In this document: one piece after another, positions 25,784 to 34,740 of the stretch
How the letters are laid out: each line of letters begins with the position of its first letter
Position numbering within the stretch: the first letter of the stretch is position 1
Source of the DNA: [Bacteroides] pectinophilus
Lineage (GTDB): Bacteria > Bacillota > Clostridia > Lachnospirales > Lachnospiraceae
Assembly (NCBI GenBank): GCA_025146925.1
Contig: CP102260.1
Span: 1,131,001-1,195,000, forward strand
Length of the DNA: 64,000 bases
Reading direction: 5' to 3'
Made by a program: the position numbers and the translations under genes
Notes under the pieces: model-generated
The model's database searches: none
What the model was told of the DNA's origin: nothing
Seen by the model: the letters and a program-made list of their open reading frames with translations, nothing else

Positions 25784-27082
25784 ATGGCAAAGACTCATGA
25801 TATGGAAGAGCGCGAAGAGCGCTTTATTCTCGTGGCGGTGCAGACTGATGAACGTGATGACACCAGGCAGTCACTTGCTGAACTCAGGGAACTTGTAAAG
25901 ACTGCAGGAGCACAGGTGTGTGATGTAGTTATCCAGAACAGGGAGGCTGTACACCCGGGAACATATATAGGAAAGGGTAAGATAGAAGAGCTGGCATGTC
26001 TTGCTGCACAGTATGATGCAGACGGAATAGTGTGTGATGATGAACTTTCACCGGCACAGCTTAAGAATCTTGAAGAGGAGCTTAATTGTAAGGTACTTGA
26101 CAGAACTCTGGTTATCCTTGATATATTCGCTGCAAGGGCATCAACAAGCGAAGGTAAGATTCAGGTTGAGATGGCACAGCTTAAGTACAGAATGTCACGT
26201 TTGGCAGGTCTTGGCCTCGGACTTTCAATGTCACGTCTTGGCGGCGGTGTTGGAACAAGAGGTCCCGGTGAGAAGAAGATTGAGATGGACAGACGTCTTA
26301 TCCGTGACAGAATCGCACAGCTTAAAAGTGAGCTTGATGAGGTCGTAAGACACAGAGAAGTAACAAGACAGCAGAGAAAAAAGACAAGTATGCCGGTTGC
26401 TGCAATTGTAGGATATACAAATGCCGGCAAATCAACGCTGCTTAACAGACTTACTGATGCGGACGTGCTGTCAGAAGATAAGCTTTTTGCAACACTTGAC
26501 CCTACAACGAGGGAACTGGTTCTTACTGATAAGTCAAGAGTGCTGCTTACCGATACGGTCGGATTTATCAGAAAGCTTCCGCACCATCTTATAGATGCGT
26601 TCAGAAGTACACTTGAAGAAGCGAGATATGCGGATATTATAGTGCATGTTGTTGATGCATCCAATGATGATATGGAACGTCAGATGGAGATTGTATATGA
26701 TACACTGCAGGAACTTGAAGTCGGGGACAAACCGGTTATAACTCTCTTCAACAAATGTGATATGCTGGATATGACGGATTCATCAGCAAAGCCAAGGGAT
26801 TTTAAGGCAGATAAGACCGTATATATATCTGCAAAGACGGGACAGGGACTTGATGAGTTTGAAGAGGCACTTGGAGATATCTTAAGAGGCTCCAAAGTAT
26901 ATATAGAGCATTGTTACGGATTTGCAGATGCAGGAAAGATACAGGTCATAAGACAGTACGGACAGCTGATGAGTGAAGATTATACGGCTGATGGTATTAT
27001 GGTAAAAGGCTATATCGGAAAGGAATATCTCGACAGAGCCGGATTATCATCATATCTTAAGAAGGAGGATAATGAGTACTGA
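25784..27082 (+). CDS. hflX: GTPase HflX
   Basis: The 432-residue protein has the HflX N-terminal domain (HPGTYIGKGKIEELA) and the glycine-rich linker RLGGGVGTRGPGE. The G domain carries G1 GYTNAGKST, G2/G3 DTVGFIRKLP, and N/TKxD-type NKCDM. It binds stalled ribosomes and splits them under stress. The start at 25784 has GGAG eight bases upstream. Its stop overlaps the thyA start (TGATG), so the two genes are translationally linked. Confidence 0.95.
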   Translation: MAKTHDMEEREERFILVAVQTDERDDTRQSLAELRELVKTAGAQVCDVVIQNREAVHPGTYIGKGKIEELACLAAQYDADGIVCDDELSPAQLKNLEEELNCKVLDRTLVILDIFAARASTSEGKIQVEMAQLKYRMSRLAGLGLGLSMSRLGGGVGTRGPGEKKIEMDRRLIRDRIAQLKSELDEVVRHREVTRQQRKKTSMPVAAIVGYTNAGKSTLLNRLTDADVLSEDKLFATLDPTTRELVLTDKSRVLLTDTVGFIRKLPHHLIDAFRSTLEEARYADIIVHVVDASNDDMERQMEIVYDTLQELEVGDKPVITLFNKCDMLDMTDSSAKPRDFKADKTVYISAKTGQGLDEFEEALGDILRGSKVYIEHCYGFADAGKIQVIRQYGQLMSEDYTADGIMVKGYIGKEYLDRAGLSSYLKKEDNEY

Positions 27083-27909
27083 TGAGTTACGCTGATAAAG
27101 TTTTTATAGATATGTGTAATGATATAATTGACAACGGGTACAGCACAGAGGGCGAGAAAGTCAGACCTAAGTGGGATGATGGCTCGTATGCATATACAAT
27201 CAAGAAGTTTGGTGTTGTGAACAGATATGATCTTAGCAGAGAATTTCCGATTATGACATTAAGACGGACAGCATTCAAAAGCTGTATAGACGAGATACTC
27301 TGGATATGGCAGAAAAAGTCCAATAATATAAAGGATCTTAACAGCCATATATGGGATGAATGGGCCGACGAGAACGGCTCAATCGGCAAAGCGTACGGAT
27401 ATCAGCTTGGCGTCAGGCACCAGTATAAGGAAGGAATGATGGATCAGGTCGACAGAGTTCTGTATGACCTTAAGAATAATCCATACAGCCGCCGTATAAT
27501 GACTAATATATATGTACACCAGGATCTGCATGAGATGAATCTTTATCCTTGTGCATACAGCATGACCTTTAACGTTACCGGTAATAAGCTTAATGCTATA
27601 CTCAATCAGCGTTCTAATGATATTCTTACTGCGAATAACTGGAATGTAGTACAGTATGCGGTACTTGTACACATGATTGCACAGGTGAGCGGACTTGAGG
27701 CGGGAGAGCTTGTCCATGTAATAGCGGATGCGCATATATATGACAGACATATTCCTCTTGTAAAAGAACTGATAAAGCGTCAGACATATGATGCACCTGT
27801 ATTCCGCATGAATCCGGATGTTAAAGACTTTTATGAGTTCACGGTGGATGATTTTGAACTTGAGGATTACAAGTATGGTACGCAGATAAAGATACCTGTT
27901 GCGGTCTGA
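27082..27909 (+). CDS. thyA: thymidylate synthase (Bacillus ThyA/phi3T type)
   Basis: The 275-residue enzyme methylates dUMP with methylene-tetrahydrofolate. It resembles the ThyA of Bacillus subtilis and phage phi3T more than the usual ThyB/E. coli type. Seen: LWIWQKKSNNIKDLN, HIWDEW, GSIGKAYGYQLG, KNNPYSRRIMTN, the catalytic Cys in LYPCAYS near 153, and the RSNDI motif. It ends in the typical -VAV of this family. DHFR follows at once, recycling the dihydrofolate made. Confidence 0.92.
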   Translation: MSYADKVFIDMCNDIIDNGYSTEGEKVRPKWDDGSYAYTIKKFGVVNRYDLSREFPIMTLRRTAFKSCIDEILWIWQKKSNNIKDLNSHIWDEWADENGSIGKAYGYQLGVRHQYKEGMMDQVDRVLYDLKNNPYSRRIMTNIYVHQDLHEMNLYPCAYSMTFNVTGNKLNAILNQRSNDILTANNWNVVQYAVLVHMIAQVSGLEAGELVHVIADAHIYDRHIPLVKELIKRQTYDAPVFRMNPDVKDFYEFTVDDFELEDYKYGTQIKIPVAV

Positions 27910-27965
27910 CGGAGGAAAATGAAAGTTAATTTAGGAAAATGTTGCAGAAAGAGAGGTCATTTTTT

Positions 27966-28454
27966 ATGAATATGATAGTTGCTGTAGACAGTAACTGGGC
28001 TATAGGACACAAAGGGAAGCTTCTTGTGAGTATTCCGGAAGATATGCAGTTTTTCCGCAGGGAGACGACAGGAAAAGTAGTCGTTATGGGAAGAAAGACA
28101 CTGGAAAGCTTCCCTAATGGACTGCCGCTTAAGAACAGGGTTAATGTTGTCATAACAAAAGATAAGGAGTATAATGTTAAAGATGCCATCATCTGCCATA
28201 GTATCGAGGAGGCACTTGAAGTGCTTAAGCAGTATAATGATGAAGATATCTATGTTATAGGCGGAGAGTCAGTATACAGACAGTTCCTCACATATTGCAG
28301 TGTGGCTCATGTTACTAAGATCAATTACTCATATGATGCAGATACATATTTTCCAAATCTTGATGAGATGGACGAATGGACAATTGAGGAGAGCAGCGAC
28401 GAACGTACATATTTTGATCTGGAATATGAATTTGTCAAATATGTGAAGAAGTAA
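27966..28454 (+). CDS. folA: dihydrofolate reductase
   Basis: The 162-residue enzyme shows the DHFR pattern: MIVAVDSNWAIG at the start, VVMGRKTLESF in the cofactor loop, and YVIGGESVYRQFL near residue 98-110. It reduces dihydrofolate with NADPH. It starts 56 bases after thyA with AGAGGT before the ATG, and serves thymidylate synthesis with its neighbour. The length is normal. Confidence 0.95.
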   Translation: MNMIVAVDSNWAIGHKGKLLVSIPEDMQFFRRETTGKVVVMGRKTLESFPNGLPLKNRVNVVITKDKEYNVKDAIICHSIEEALEVLKQYNDEDIYVIGGESVYRQFLTYCSVAHVTKINYSYDADTYFPNLDEMDEWTIEESSDERTYFDLEYEFVKYVKK

Positions 28455-28491
28455 TTGACAGGAAGAAATAATTAATATGGGAGGTGTGGAT

Positions 28492-30159
28492 ATGTTTTGT
28501 CCAAAGTGTGGTAATGAAGTAGAACAAGGGGCAATGTTCTGCCCAAAGTGCGGCAATATGCTTATGCCGCAGGAACCGGTGGATCTTACAAAAAGTATGA
28601 GTGACAGCGTTGGACCGGTGCAGAATAGTGGTAACGGATATGGTGCACAGCCGGTACAGCAGCCATATCAGCCGGTACAGCCGCCGGTAGGAAAACATGT
28701 AGAGCCTAAGAAGAGTAAGGCTCCGCTTATTGCAGCGATAATTGCACTTATAGTAGTTGCACTTGGTGTTGCGGGATTCTGCATGAGATCAACACTTGCA
28801 ATGATTATTAACCCTGAAGAACAGGTTAAGGAAGCTCTTAAGAGCTCAGCAGGCAATCTCCAGACATCATTTGACACAGTTATGTCAGATAGCAGCTTAG
28901 CATCAACACAGGTTGCTGGTAAGAATGATTTTACATATTCGCTTCATATTGACAGGGCAACTGTCAACGGAAGTGATTATCTTTCATATGTTAAGGCAGA
29001 CACGCTTAACATGCATCTTCAGATGTCACCTGAAGATAAGGTTATTGCAGGAACGATGGGACTCGCACAGGGAACCGGTAAGTCTTCGGTGATTGAGATG
29101 AAGATTTACATGGATACTAATAATGTATATTTTAGTATTCCTGCACTTTGCAGCAAGTCATTCTATATGAAGACAGATGATGTATTCAGAGATAGCGGAA
29201 TCAGCTACAGTGATATGTTCAGCTACATGGGCAAAGCTGCTTCAACAAGTAATATTTCTGCTTATTCGGGAATTATACAGGCTGTTGTTAAAGATGTATT
29301 CGGTGCGGTTGATTCATTTATCGATGAATTATCATATGATAAGCTTGGCAGGGTAACATTCAATGGCGAGCAGGGAGATGTCAAAGCTACACAGTTCGCG
29401 ATAACGGTGACAGAGCAGAATGTCAAGAATTTTGCCAATAATGTTATTGAGAATGTATTTAATGATGATACGCTTAAGCCTTATCTGGCATTCGTATCAG
29501 GATATGTCACAAAGGATACATGTAAGAATGCAGTCACTAATGCAGAACTCGGATTCGGACAGTTTGTTGTGAATGCTGCAATAACCAATAAAAAAGAGCT
29601 CGTGTCAGTTTCATTTGATACTAATTCAATTACAACATACAAGGGGTCAGCATTTAAGGCAGAACTTAAGCTCCTCGGCAGAGAGAAAAAGAATGACTGC
29701 ATCTACGTCAATATAGGCTCAGACGAACTTGATATGGATGCAATGGCTTCATCAAGCGGAGATAATATCAAGATTGACGTAAAGGTTACACCTAAGTCAG
29801 GCAATATATCCAACCAGTATCTCAGACTGTATATGGATGCTGCAATGAAGGGTATGGATGCATCAAGCGGTTCACTTGTTATTAATTCATTAACACTGGA
29901 TGGCAATATTGATGGTACATCATTAGATGTTGCAATGTCAGGTTCGGCGGATTATAAGCAGATTAGTTCACTTGATTTCAGGTCATCGGATTTTGCTAAT
30001 GCAATTAACGCATCAAGAATGACTGCATCACAGGAGAACGAAGTGTCTTCGGAGGTTATAAAGAATATATCGGTTCTCAAGAATGTGCTTTCTGACGATA
30101 TGTATAATAATATCTATCGTCAGATGTTCGGTTCATCATCAATAAAATCATTTTACTAA
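28492..30159 (+). CDS. zinc-ribbon membrane-anchored protein, unknown
   Basis: The 555-residue protein has an N-terminal double zinc ribbon (FCPKCGNEVEQGAMFCPKCG), a Pro/Gln-rich linker (repeats of QPYQPVQPP type), one membrane helix at about 75-95, and a long extracytoplasmic part rich in Ser, Asp and Asn. This layout (zinc ribbon plus one helix plus large exported domain) is common in Lachnospiraceae surface or sensor proteins. I recognise no enzyme motif. The ATG at 28492 follows GGGAGGTG; an upstream ATG at 28477 is overlapped by that site. It is followed by the 69-residue gene. Confidence 0.65.
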   Translation: MFCPKCGNEVEQGAMFCPKCGNMLMPQEPVDLTKSMSDSVGPVQNSGNGYGAQPVQQPYQPVQPPVGKHVEPKKSKAPLIAAIIALIVVALGVAGFCMRSTLAMIINPEEQVKEALKSSAGNLQTSFDTVMSDSSLASTQVAGKNDFTYSLHIDRATVNGSDYLSYVKADTLNMHLQMSPEDKVIAGTMGLAQGTGKSSVIEMKIYMDTNNVYFSIPALCSKSFYMKTDDVFRDSGISYSDMFSYMGKAASTSNISAYSGIIQAVVKDVFGAVDSFIDELSYDKLGRVTFNGEQGDVKATQFAITVTEQNVKNFANNVIENVFNDDTLKPYLAFVSGYVTKDTCKNAVTNAELGFGQFVVNAAITNKKELVSVSFDTNSITTYKGSAFKAELKLLGREKKNDCIYVNIGSDELDMDAMASSSGDNIKIDVKVTPKSGNISNQYLRLYMDAAMKGMDASSGSLVINSLTLDGNIDGTSLDVAMSGSADYKQISSLDFRSSDFANAINASRMTASQENEVSSEVIKNISVLKNVLSDDMYNNIYRQMFGSSSIKSFY

Positions 30160-30235
30160 GATATGATGGCTCCGGCTTGTAAGGCACATTGAAAGGATGA
30201 CACGATAATATAAAACAAGAAGGAAGGTTTGAATT

Positions 30236-30445
30236 ATGGACAACAGGGAAGTAATGTTGATTGATTCAATTGATAAGGCAAAGAAGGATAGACTTGAGAA
30301 GCTGCTTCTTAAGAATAACATCAGCTATTTTGAAAGATCCAAGGGTGACCATGGCTTCTTTTCAAAATCATCCAACCGCAAATATTCCATCTATGTACAT
30401 ATCGATTCCTTAGAACGTGCCAAGAGCATATTAGAAGAAATGTAA
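30236..30445 (+). CDS. small conserved-type protein, unknown
   Basis: The 69-residue protein has a basic, helical first half (KAKKDRLEKLLLKNNISYFER) and a second half with two short strands (YSIYVHIDSLERAKSILEEM). This resembles small proteins that bind or relay a signal, such as the DUF2007 fold, but the match is weak. GAAGG precedes the ATG. It is followed by a two-way terminator. No function can be given. Confidence 0.55.
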   Translation: MDNREVMLIDSIDKAKKDRLEKLLLKNNISYFERSKGDHGFFSKSSNRKYSIYVHIDSLERAKSILEEM

Positions 30446-30461
30446 TTTATAATGTGAATCT

Positions 30462-30519
30462 AAAAGACATCATACAGCGCAGTTAATCAATTATTGACCG
30501 CATGTATGATGTCTTTTTT
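30462..30519. terminator. bidirectional terminator
   Basis: AAAAGACATCATACA pairs with TGTATGATGTCTTTT over about 15 bp, with A and T runs on the flanks; it separates the plus-strand 69-residue gene from the minus-strand binding protein. Confidence 0.85.
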
Positions 30520-30528
30520 AGCATAATG

Positions 30529-31542
30529 TTATTTTGCACGTTCTGCGAATTCAGTATTAACGAGTACTTCATAAGGAACACGCGATTTGAGTTCACCTGA
30601 GGACTCAAGAATATCGAGAAGCAGATTGAAGCTGTCTTCTGAAAATACAGTGTTATCTTTCCAGGAATCCTGCTGCTTGTAACGGTCAATTATCTTTACA
30701 AGGTCTTTGGACTCGGTCTCCGGAAACTGTGGTGCGATAACTGTGGCAATTTCTTCCGGCGTGTGCGTATTTACATAGTTAATACCCTTTTGTATTGCAT
30801 TTGTAAATGACTGTATTATCTCCGGGTGATTTTTAATATAACTTTTTTTTGCACAGTATGCAGTGTATGGTACATATCCGCTCTCAATGCCAAGAGAGCT
30901 TACAACGTAACCGGCACCTTCGTTTTCCAGAAGTGTCGCATGCGGCTCAAACTCAACTGTATAGTCATAATCATCAGGGCTGCCTTTGAAAGCACCGGCA
31001 GTGGAGCCAAAGTCAATATTCTGTATGATTGTAAGATCATTTTTATAATCGATTCCCTTATTTTTGAGAATGTATTCAAGAATCATCTCGGGCATGCCAC
31101 CTGCGCGTCCGCCAAGGACAGTACTGCCCCTGAGTGAGTCCCAATTGAAGTCTGGTTGCGGTGTACGGGATACAAGAAAATTACCTGCTCGCTGTGTAAG
31201 CTGCGCAAAGTTGACAGCATAGTCTGTGGAACCTTCGTTATATACATACACTGAGGATTCTGAGCCCATAAATCCTATATCGGCATCTCCGGATACGAGT
31301 GATGTCATTACTTTATCAGCACCAAAACCGGTGACGAGCGTAAGGCTGATTCCTTCTTCCTCAAAGTATCCGTTCTCGATTGCAACATACTGTGGAGCGT
31401 AGAATATAGAGTGGGCAACCTCATTAAGGGTTATCTGAGTGAGTCTGTCAGAAGAGTCCTGTGGAAAACAGGCTGACATTGAAATGAGTGTGGTGACAGA
31501 AAGAGCAATTCCTGTGATGCCACCAAGCATCCTGTGTTTCAT
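30529..31542 (-). CDS. ABC transporter substrate-binding lipoprotein (SsuA/NMT1 type)
   Basis: The 337-residue protein has a signal peptide with lipobox SMSAC near residue 18-22 and a SsuA/TauA/THI5-like fold: ITLNEVAHSIFYAPQYVAIE, then NGYFEEEGISL and KVMTSLVSGDADIGFMG. Such proteins deliver sulfonates, taurine, nitrate or pyrimidine precursors to an ABC permease. The start at 31542 follows CGGAGG. No permease or ATPase is beside it; the permease-ATPase fusion at 48457-49866 is of the same transporter class and is a candidate partner. Substrate unknown. Confidence 0.85.
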   Translation of the reverse strand: MKHRMLGGITGIALSVTTLISMSACFPQDSSDRLTQITLNEVAHSIFYAPQYVAIENGYFEEEGISLTLVTGFGADKVMTSLVSGDADIGFMGSESSVYVYNEGSTDYAVNFAQLTQRAGNFLVSRTPQPDFNWDSLRGSTVLGGRAGGMPEMILEYILKNKGIDYKNDLTIIQNIDFGSTAGAFKGSPDDYDYTVEFEPHATLLENEGAGYVVSSLGIESGYVPYTAYCAKKSYIKNHPEIIQSFTNAIQKGINYVNTHTPEEIATVIAPQFPETESKDLVKIIDRYKQQDSWKDNTVFSEDSFNLLLDILESSGELKSRVPYEVLVNTEFAERAK

Positions 31543-31627
31543 ATAAAAGCCTCCGTAATCTGGATTCATTTATATTCTATGCATATGGATGCTGTGGTGA
31601 CAGCAGGAGAGTAATATTCAGATAAAA

Positions 31628-31954
31628 CTATTTCTTTAGAAAATCTTCTCTTGCGGGATTGAATACATCTACAAGAATTCCGTCCTCGAGAGCAACAACT
31701 CCATGAACAGCATCAGACGGCATGTATACACTGTCTCCCTGCTTTACTATTCTGGTTTCCCCATCAATTGTGAATTCAAAGCTTCCTTTTGCGATATATG
31801 TAATCTGAAGATGTGGGTGTGAATGAGTGTTTCCTCTTGCCCCCTTTTTGAATGTTATCTCGCACATCATAAGCTCATCTGAATGGGTGAGAATCTTACG
31901 TGTTACGCCCGGCTCGCAGTCGGTAGGAATTACATCATTGTTGAATACGAACAT
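31628..31954 (-). CDS. cupin protein, KdgF-like
   Basis: The 108-residue single-domain cupin has the metal motif THSHPHLQITYIAKGSFEF (cupin motif 1) and MPSDAVHGVVALED (motif 2). It closely resembles KdgF, which opens the ring of unsaturated uronates made by pectin or alginate lyases. The start follows GGAGGAC. If KdgF-like, it fits a gut pectin degrader, but many small cupins share these motifs, so the substrate is inference. Confidence 0.7.
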   Translation of the reverse strand: MFVFNNDVIPTDCEPGVTRKILTHSDELMMCEITFKKGARGNTHSHPHLQITYIAKGSFEFTIDGETRIVKQGDSVYMPSDAVHGVVALEDGILVDVFNPAREDFLKK

Positions 31955-32046
31955 AATTAGTCCTCCATTAGCATTTATTTAAAATGCATTATACACCAAA
32001 CTGAAGGTTTGTACAATTATGTTAAAATATGTTTCGGTGAGGAAAA

Positions 32047-32075
32047 TTGACAAATACATGTCGGCATCATATGAT
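32047..32075 (+). promoter_or_regulatory. promoter of the DUF218 gene
   Basis: TTGACA (32047-32052), 17 bases, TATGAT (32070-32075), leaving a leader of about 140 bases that contains a possible structure at 32115-32207. Confidence 0.7.
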
Positions 32076-32114
32076 AAAATATGATAAATTGAAATAATAA
32101 CTGATTTTTATAAA

Positions 32115-32207
32115 GCAATTAGTGCCGCAGACACCACAAATTGCGTCTGTAGCAGAGCTGAATCTGATATTTGGCTTGTGATTTTTTGACGCTTTGTATG
32201 TCTGCGG
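32115..32207 (+). promoter_or_regulatory. possible structured leader of the DUF218 gene
   Basis: GCAATT and AATTGC (32115-32144) close a hairpin whose loop has CCGCAGACA (32125-32133). TGTCTGCGG (32199-32207), just before the GGAG site, is its exact complement, so a long-range pairing next to the ribosome site is possible. No known family recognised. Confidence 0.35.
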
Positions 32208-32219
32208 AAAGGAGATAAT

Positions 32220-32990
32220 ATGCAGTATACATGGCTTACAATTGCGATTTTAAGCGCGGGATATTTTATTACATGTCTGGCTGTAACCGGACCATCGTCA
32301 ATGTTTAATTATATATGGCTTGCTATTTCGTTATTTTTTGGATTTGTTTTTTATATAAGCAGAATGGAAGCCTGCGGAAGAATTGTACTTCATGTATGGA
32401 CTAAGACAGCATTTACGGTTGTGATGATATTGGGATTTGGCTATCTTGCCGTGCTTGAGGGACTTGTGATAAGTAAGATGAATGCAAAACCTGACGGCGG
32501 GTGCGATTATATGATAGTGCTTGGAGCACATGTCAAAGGGGATGTGGTCTCAAAATCACTTGCGCAGAGGCTGGATACTGCATATGAGTATGCATGCAGT
32601 GAAGATGGAAAGGAATGTACCATAATAGTTGCAGGCGGTAAGGGAAAAGGAGAGAGTGTAACAGAGGCATTCGCAATGAAAAGATATCTTACTGAAAAGG
32701 GGATTAATCCCGACAGGATACTTATGGAGGATAAATCAACAGATACACAGCTTAATATAAAGCTGAGCAGGGAGCTGTATATAGATGATACCGCTTCGGA
32801 TGTTGTAATTGCCAGCAGCAGCTTCCATATATTCAGGGCACTTAAGCTTGCGAATGCCCAGGGGCTTAATAATGTACAGGGCCTTGCGGCCCCGTCCAAT
32901 AAAATACTGCTTGTCAATTACATGCTGCGTGAAGCGGTAGGAATTACAAAAGAGATTGTATTCGGTAATTTCCGATATGCCGTAATTTAA
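32220..32990 (+). CDS. YdcF/SanA-like DUF218 membrane protein
   Basis: The 256-residue protein has about three N-terminal membrane helices (to residue 85) and a DUF218 domain. The motifs are DYMIVLGAHVKGDVVS, then IVAGGKGKGESVTEA, and DKSTDTQLN with ASSSFHIFRA. Members act at the envelope in vancomycin tolerance or lipid-carrier recycling in E. coli (SanA, ElyC), but the reaction is not settled. It has AAAGGAG before the ATG. It ends two bases before the stop of the convergent patatin gene, with no terminator between. Confidence 0.82.
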   Translation: MQYTWLTIAILSAGYFITCLAVTGPSSMFNYIWLAISLFFGFVFYISRMEACGRIVLHVWTKTAFTVVMILGFGYLAVLEGLVISKMNAKPDGGCDYMIVLGAHVKGDVVSKSLAQRLDTAYEYACSEDGKECTIIVAGGKGKGESVTEAFAMKRYLTEKGINPDRILMEDKSTDTQLNIKLSRELYIDDTASDVVIASSSFHIFRALKLANAQGLNNVQGLAAPSNKILLVNYMLREAVGITKEIVFGNFRYAVI

Positions 32991-32992
32991 TG

Positions 32993-33862
32993 TTAAGATT
33001 CAGCACCGGTGCCATAGAATGACTTTACGGTGCCGGCAATGTCCATGCCTTTTTTGAATCCGTCATTATAGAGGGCATCAATCTTGGACAGGTCTTTTTC
33101 AAGACGGCTGAAGCCTTTGGTACTGTCAGGACGTATTACGATGACACGTCCGTCTTTTTCATATTCTGCAAGCCTGTCGAGACAGCTGTTATATCTTCTG
33201 GCACGTTTCATAAGGTCCTTTGCAAGCTCCGGATATTTCATGTATGCATGTGCAACGGCTCTGGTTGAACGCCCTGTCTGCTTGCGGTAGCCATCCTCTC
33301 TTGTGAGCACAACAACAACTCTGTCACATCCGTCTGCAAATGCTTTTTCAAAAGGAATTGAGTCGCTTAAGCCTCCGTCAAGATATGGCGTGTCATTAAT
33401 GTAAATGAAAGGAAAAAGCAGTGGAAGCGCACAGGTTGCCTGAAGGACTGTGTTCTGCGGATCATGTGCACTAACATGCATATATTCGGGACGTCCTGTG
33501 AGAACATTAGTCACAACGGCAATGAACTCTCCATGGCTGTTATATCTGTCAAATGCTTCATAATCAAAAGGAACAAGCTCATTTGGAATTGTATCATAGG
33601 CAAATTTGAGACCATAATAACTTTTGTTAGACGGATTGATAAGATTGCCGGCACCCATGTAACGCTTGTCATGGCAGAACTGCATAATAATGTCATAGTT
33701 ACGCTTCGCCTGTCCTGATGCATATGAAACACCATAAGCTGCTCCGGCGGATACTCCGATCATGTAGTCAGGCATTATATTATTGGCAAGGAATGCATCC
33801 ATTACGCCGCATGAAAATATTGTTCTGAAAGCACCACCCTCAAATACTATTCCGGTTTTCAA
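32993..33862 (-). CDS. patatin-like phospholipase
   Basis: The 289-residue protein is a patatin-type serine hydrolase. It has the oxyanion hole GGAFR (residue about 9-13), the nucleophile elbow GVSAG near 37-41 and the catalytic Asp in DGGLSDSIPF near 160. It cleaves ester bonds in lipids; there is no signal peptide, so it probably acts in the cytoplasm or at the inner membrane face. GGAGG precedes the start. Divergent from the J-like gene. Confidence 0.88.
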   Translation of the reverse strand: MKTGIVFEGGAFRTIFSCGVMDAFLANNIMPDYMIGVSAGAAYGVSYASGQAKRNYDIIMQFCHDKRYMGAGNLINPSNKSYYGLKFAYDTIPNELVPFDYEAFDRYNSHGEFIAVVTNVLTGRPEYMHVSAHDPQNTVLQATCALPLLFPFIYINDTPYLDGGLSDSIPFEKAFADGCDRVVVVLTREDGYRKQTGRSTRAVAHAYMKYPELAKDLMKRARRYNSCLDRLAEYEKDGRVIVIRPDSTKGFSRLEKDLSKIDALYNDGFKKGMDIAGTVKSFYGTGAES

Positions 33863-34035
33863 TGTGTATATCCTCCATTCTTAATATTGCGATATAATTA
33901 TGCTTGGGGCAGAATCCCCAGGCTTTGATGATATAAAGATATAAAAAGAATTATAGCACTCATGTCTTTATCGTGCAAATGCATGAGGTAATGGAAATAT
34001 TTTGCATATGTGATATGCATATTATGTATATCTGC

Positions 34036-34064
34036 TTGAGAATATATCAAATGAAGTGTATAAT
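34036..34064 (+). promoter_or_regulatory. promoter of the J-domain-like gene
   Basis: TTGAGA (34036-34041), a 17-base spacer and TATAAT (34059-34064), 45 bases before the start. Confidence 0.65.
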
Positions 34065-34108
34065 TGGATTGTTGCAGGCAATATCATGCAGTGTAGCGGA
34101 GGATTGGC

Positions 34109-34621
34109 ATGAAGAGTGAAGACAGATTCGATAATATGAGTCCGGATGAACTTGATAATAAGAAAAAATGGTTCTTTAAAGAAAGTCTGCGTCTTGAAGA
34201 GATGAAGAAGGAGCTTGAGGACGAGCGCAAGCTTATAGATATTCAGAAGAATCTGCTGGAACGCCAGCAGAGCAAGAATATGCTGCTTCGCAAACAGCTT
34301 GAGAACCAGAAGATTTTGTTCGACAGACAGTGGCAGCTCCTTGAGAATGAGACAAGAAGGCTGGCAATAGACAAGGAACAGTTTGAAAGAGATAAGCTGT
34401 GCTTCAGGGACAATGCCGTTAGGGAGGCAAGAAGAAGCATGTCTGTGGAGGCTAATGTGAATGTATTCTTCAGGGGTGTTGATGATATGGCATCGCTTAA
34501 GAAGAGATATAAGTCACTTCAGAAGATATATCACCCGGATAACATGCACGGGGACAGCACAGTAATTCTGGCAATTAATGCTGAGTATGACAAGCTGTCA
34601 CGTTTTTATTTGGGAACATAG
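34109..34621 (+). CDS. coiled-coil protein with C-terminal J-like domain
   Basis: The 170-residue protein has a long charged coiled coil (about residues 25-110, rich in Lys, Glu, Arg and Leu), then FFRGVDDMASLKKRYKSLQK and IYHPDN, which keeps the HPD loop of J domains. J domains stimulate DnaK. The order (coiled coil first, J last) is the reverse of classic DnaJ, so it may recruit DnaK to a partner. GGAGG precedes the start. Confidence 0.65.
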   Translation: MKSEDRFDNMSPDELDNKKKWFFKESLRLEEMKKELEDERKLIDIQKNLLERQQSKNMLLRKQLENQKILFDRQWQLLENETRRLAIDKEQFERDKLCFRDNAVREARRSMSVEANVNVFFRGVDDMASLKKRYKSLQKIYHPDNMHGDSTVILAINAEYDKLSRFYLGT

Positions 34622-34642
34622 TACGATTTGTTAAACATTTTA

Positions 34643-34671
34643 TTGCAGATGATAATTCTCTGTGATAAAAT
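34643..34671 (+). promoter_or_regulatory. promoter of thrC
   Basis: TTGCAG (34643-34648), a 17-base spacer and TAAAAT (34666-34671), about 70 bases before the start. Confidence 0.55.
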
Positions 34672-34740
34672 ATTTTTGTTTATGTAAAAACGCGTCTGCC
34701 TGACCTTAATGGCAGTATGCACTGTATATGGAGGAAGAAG

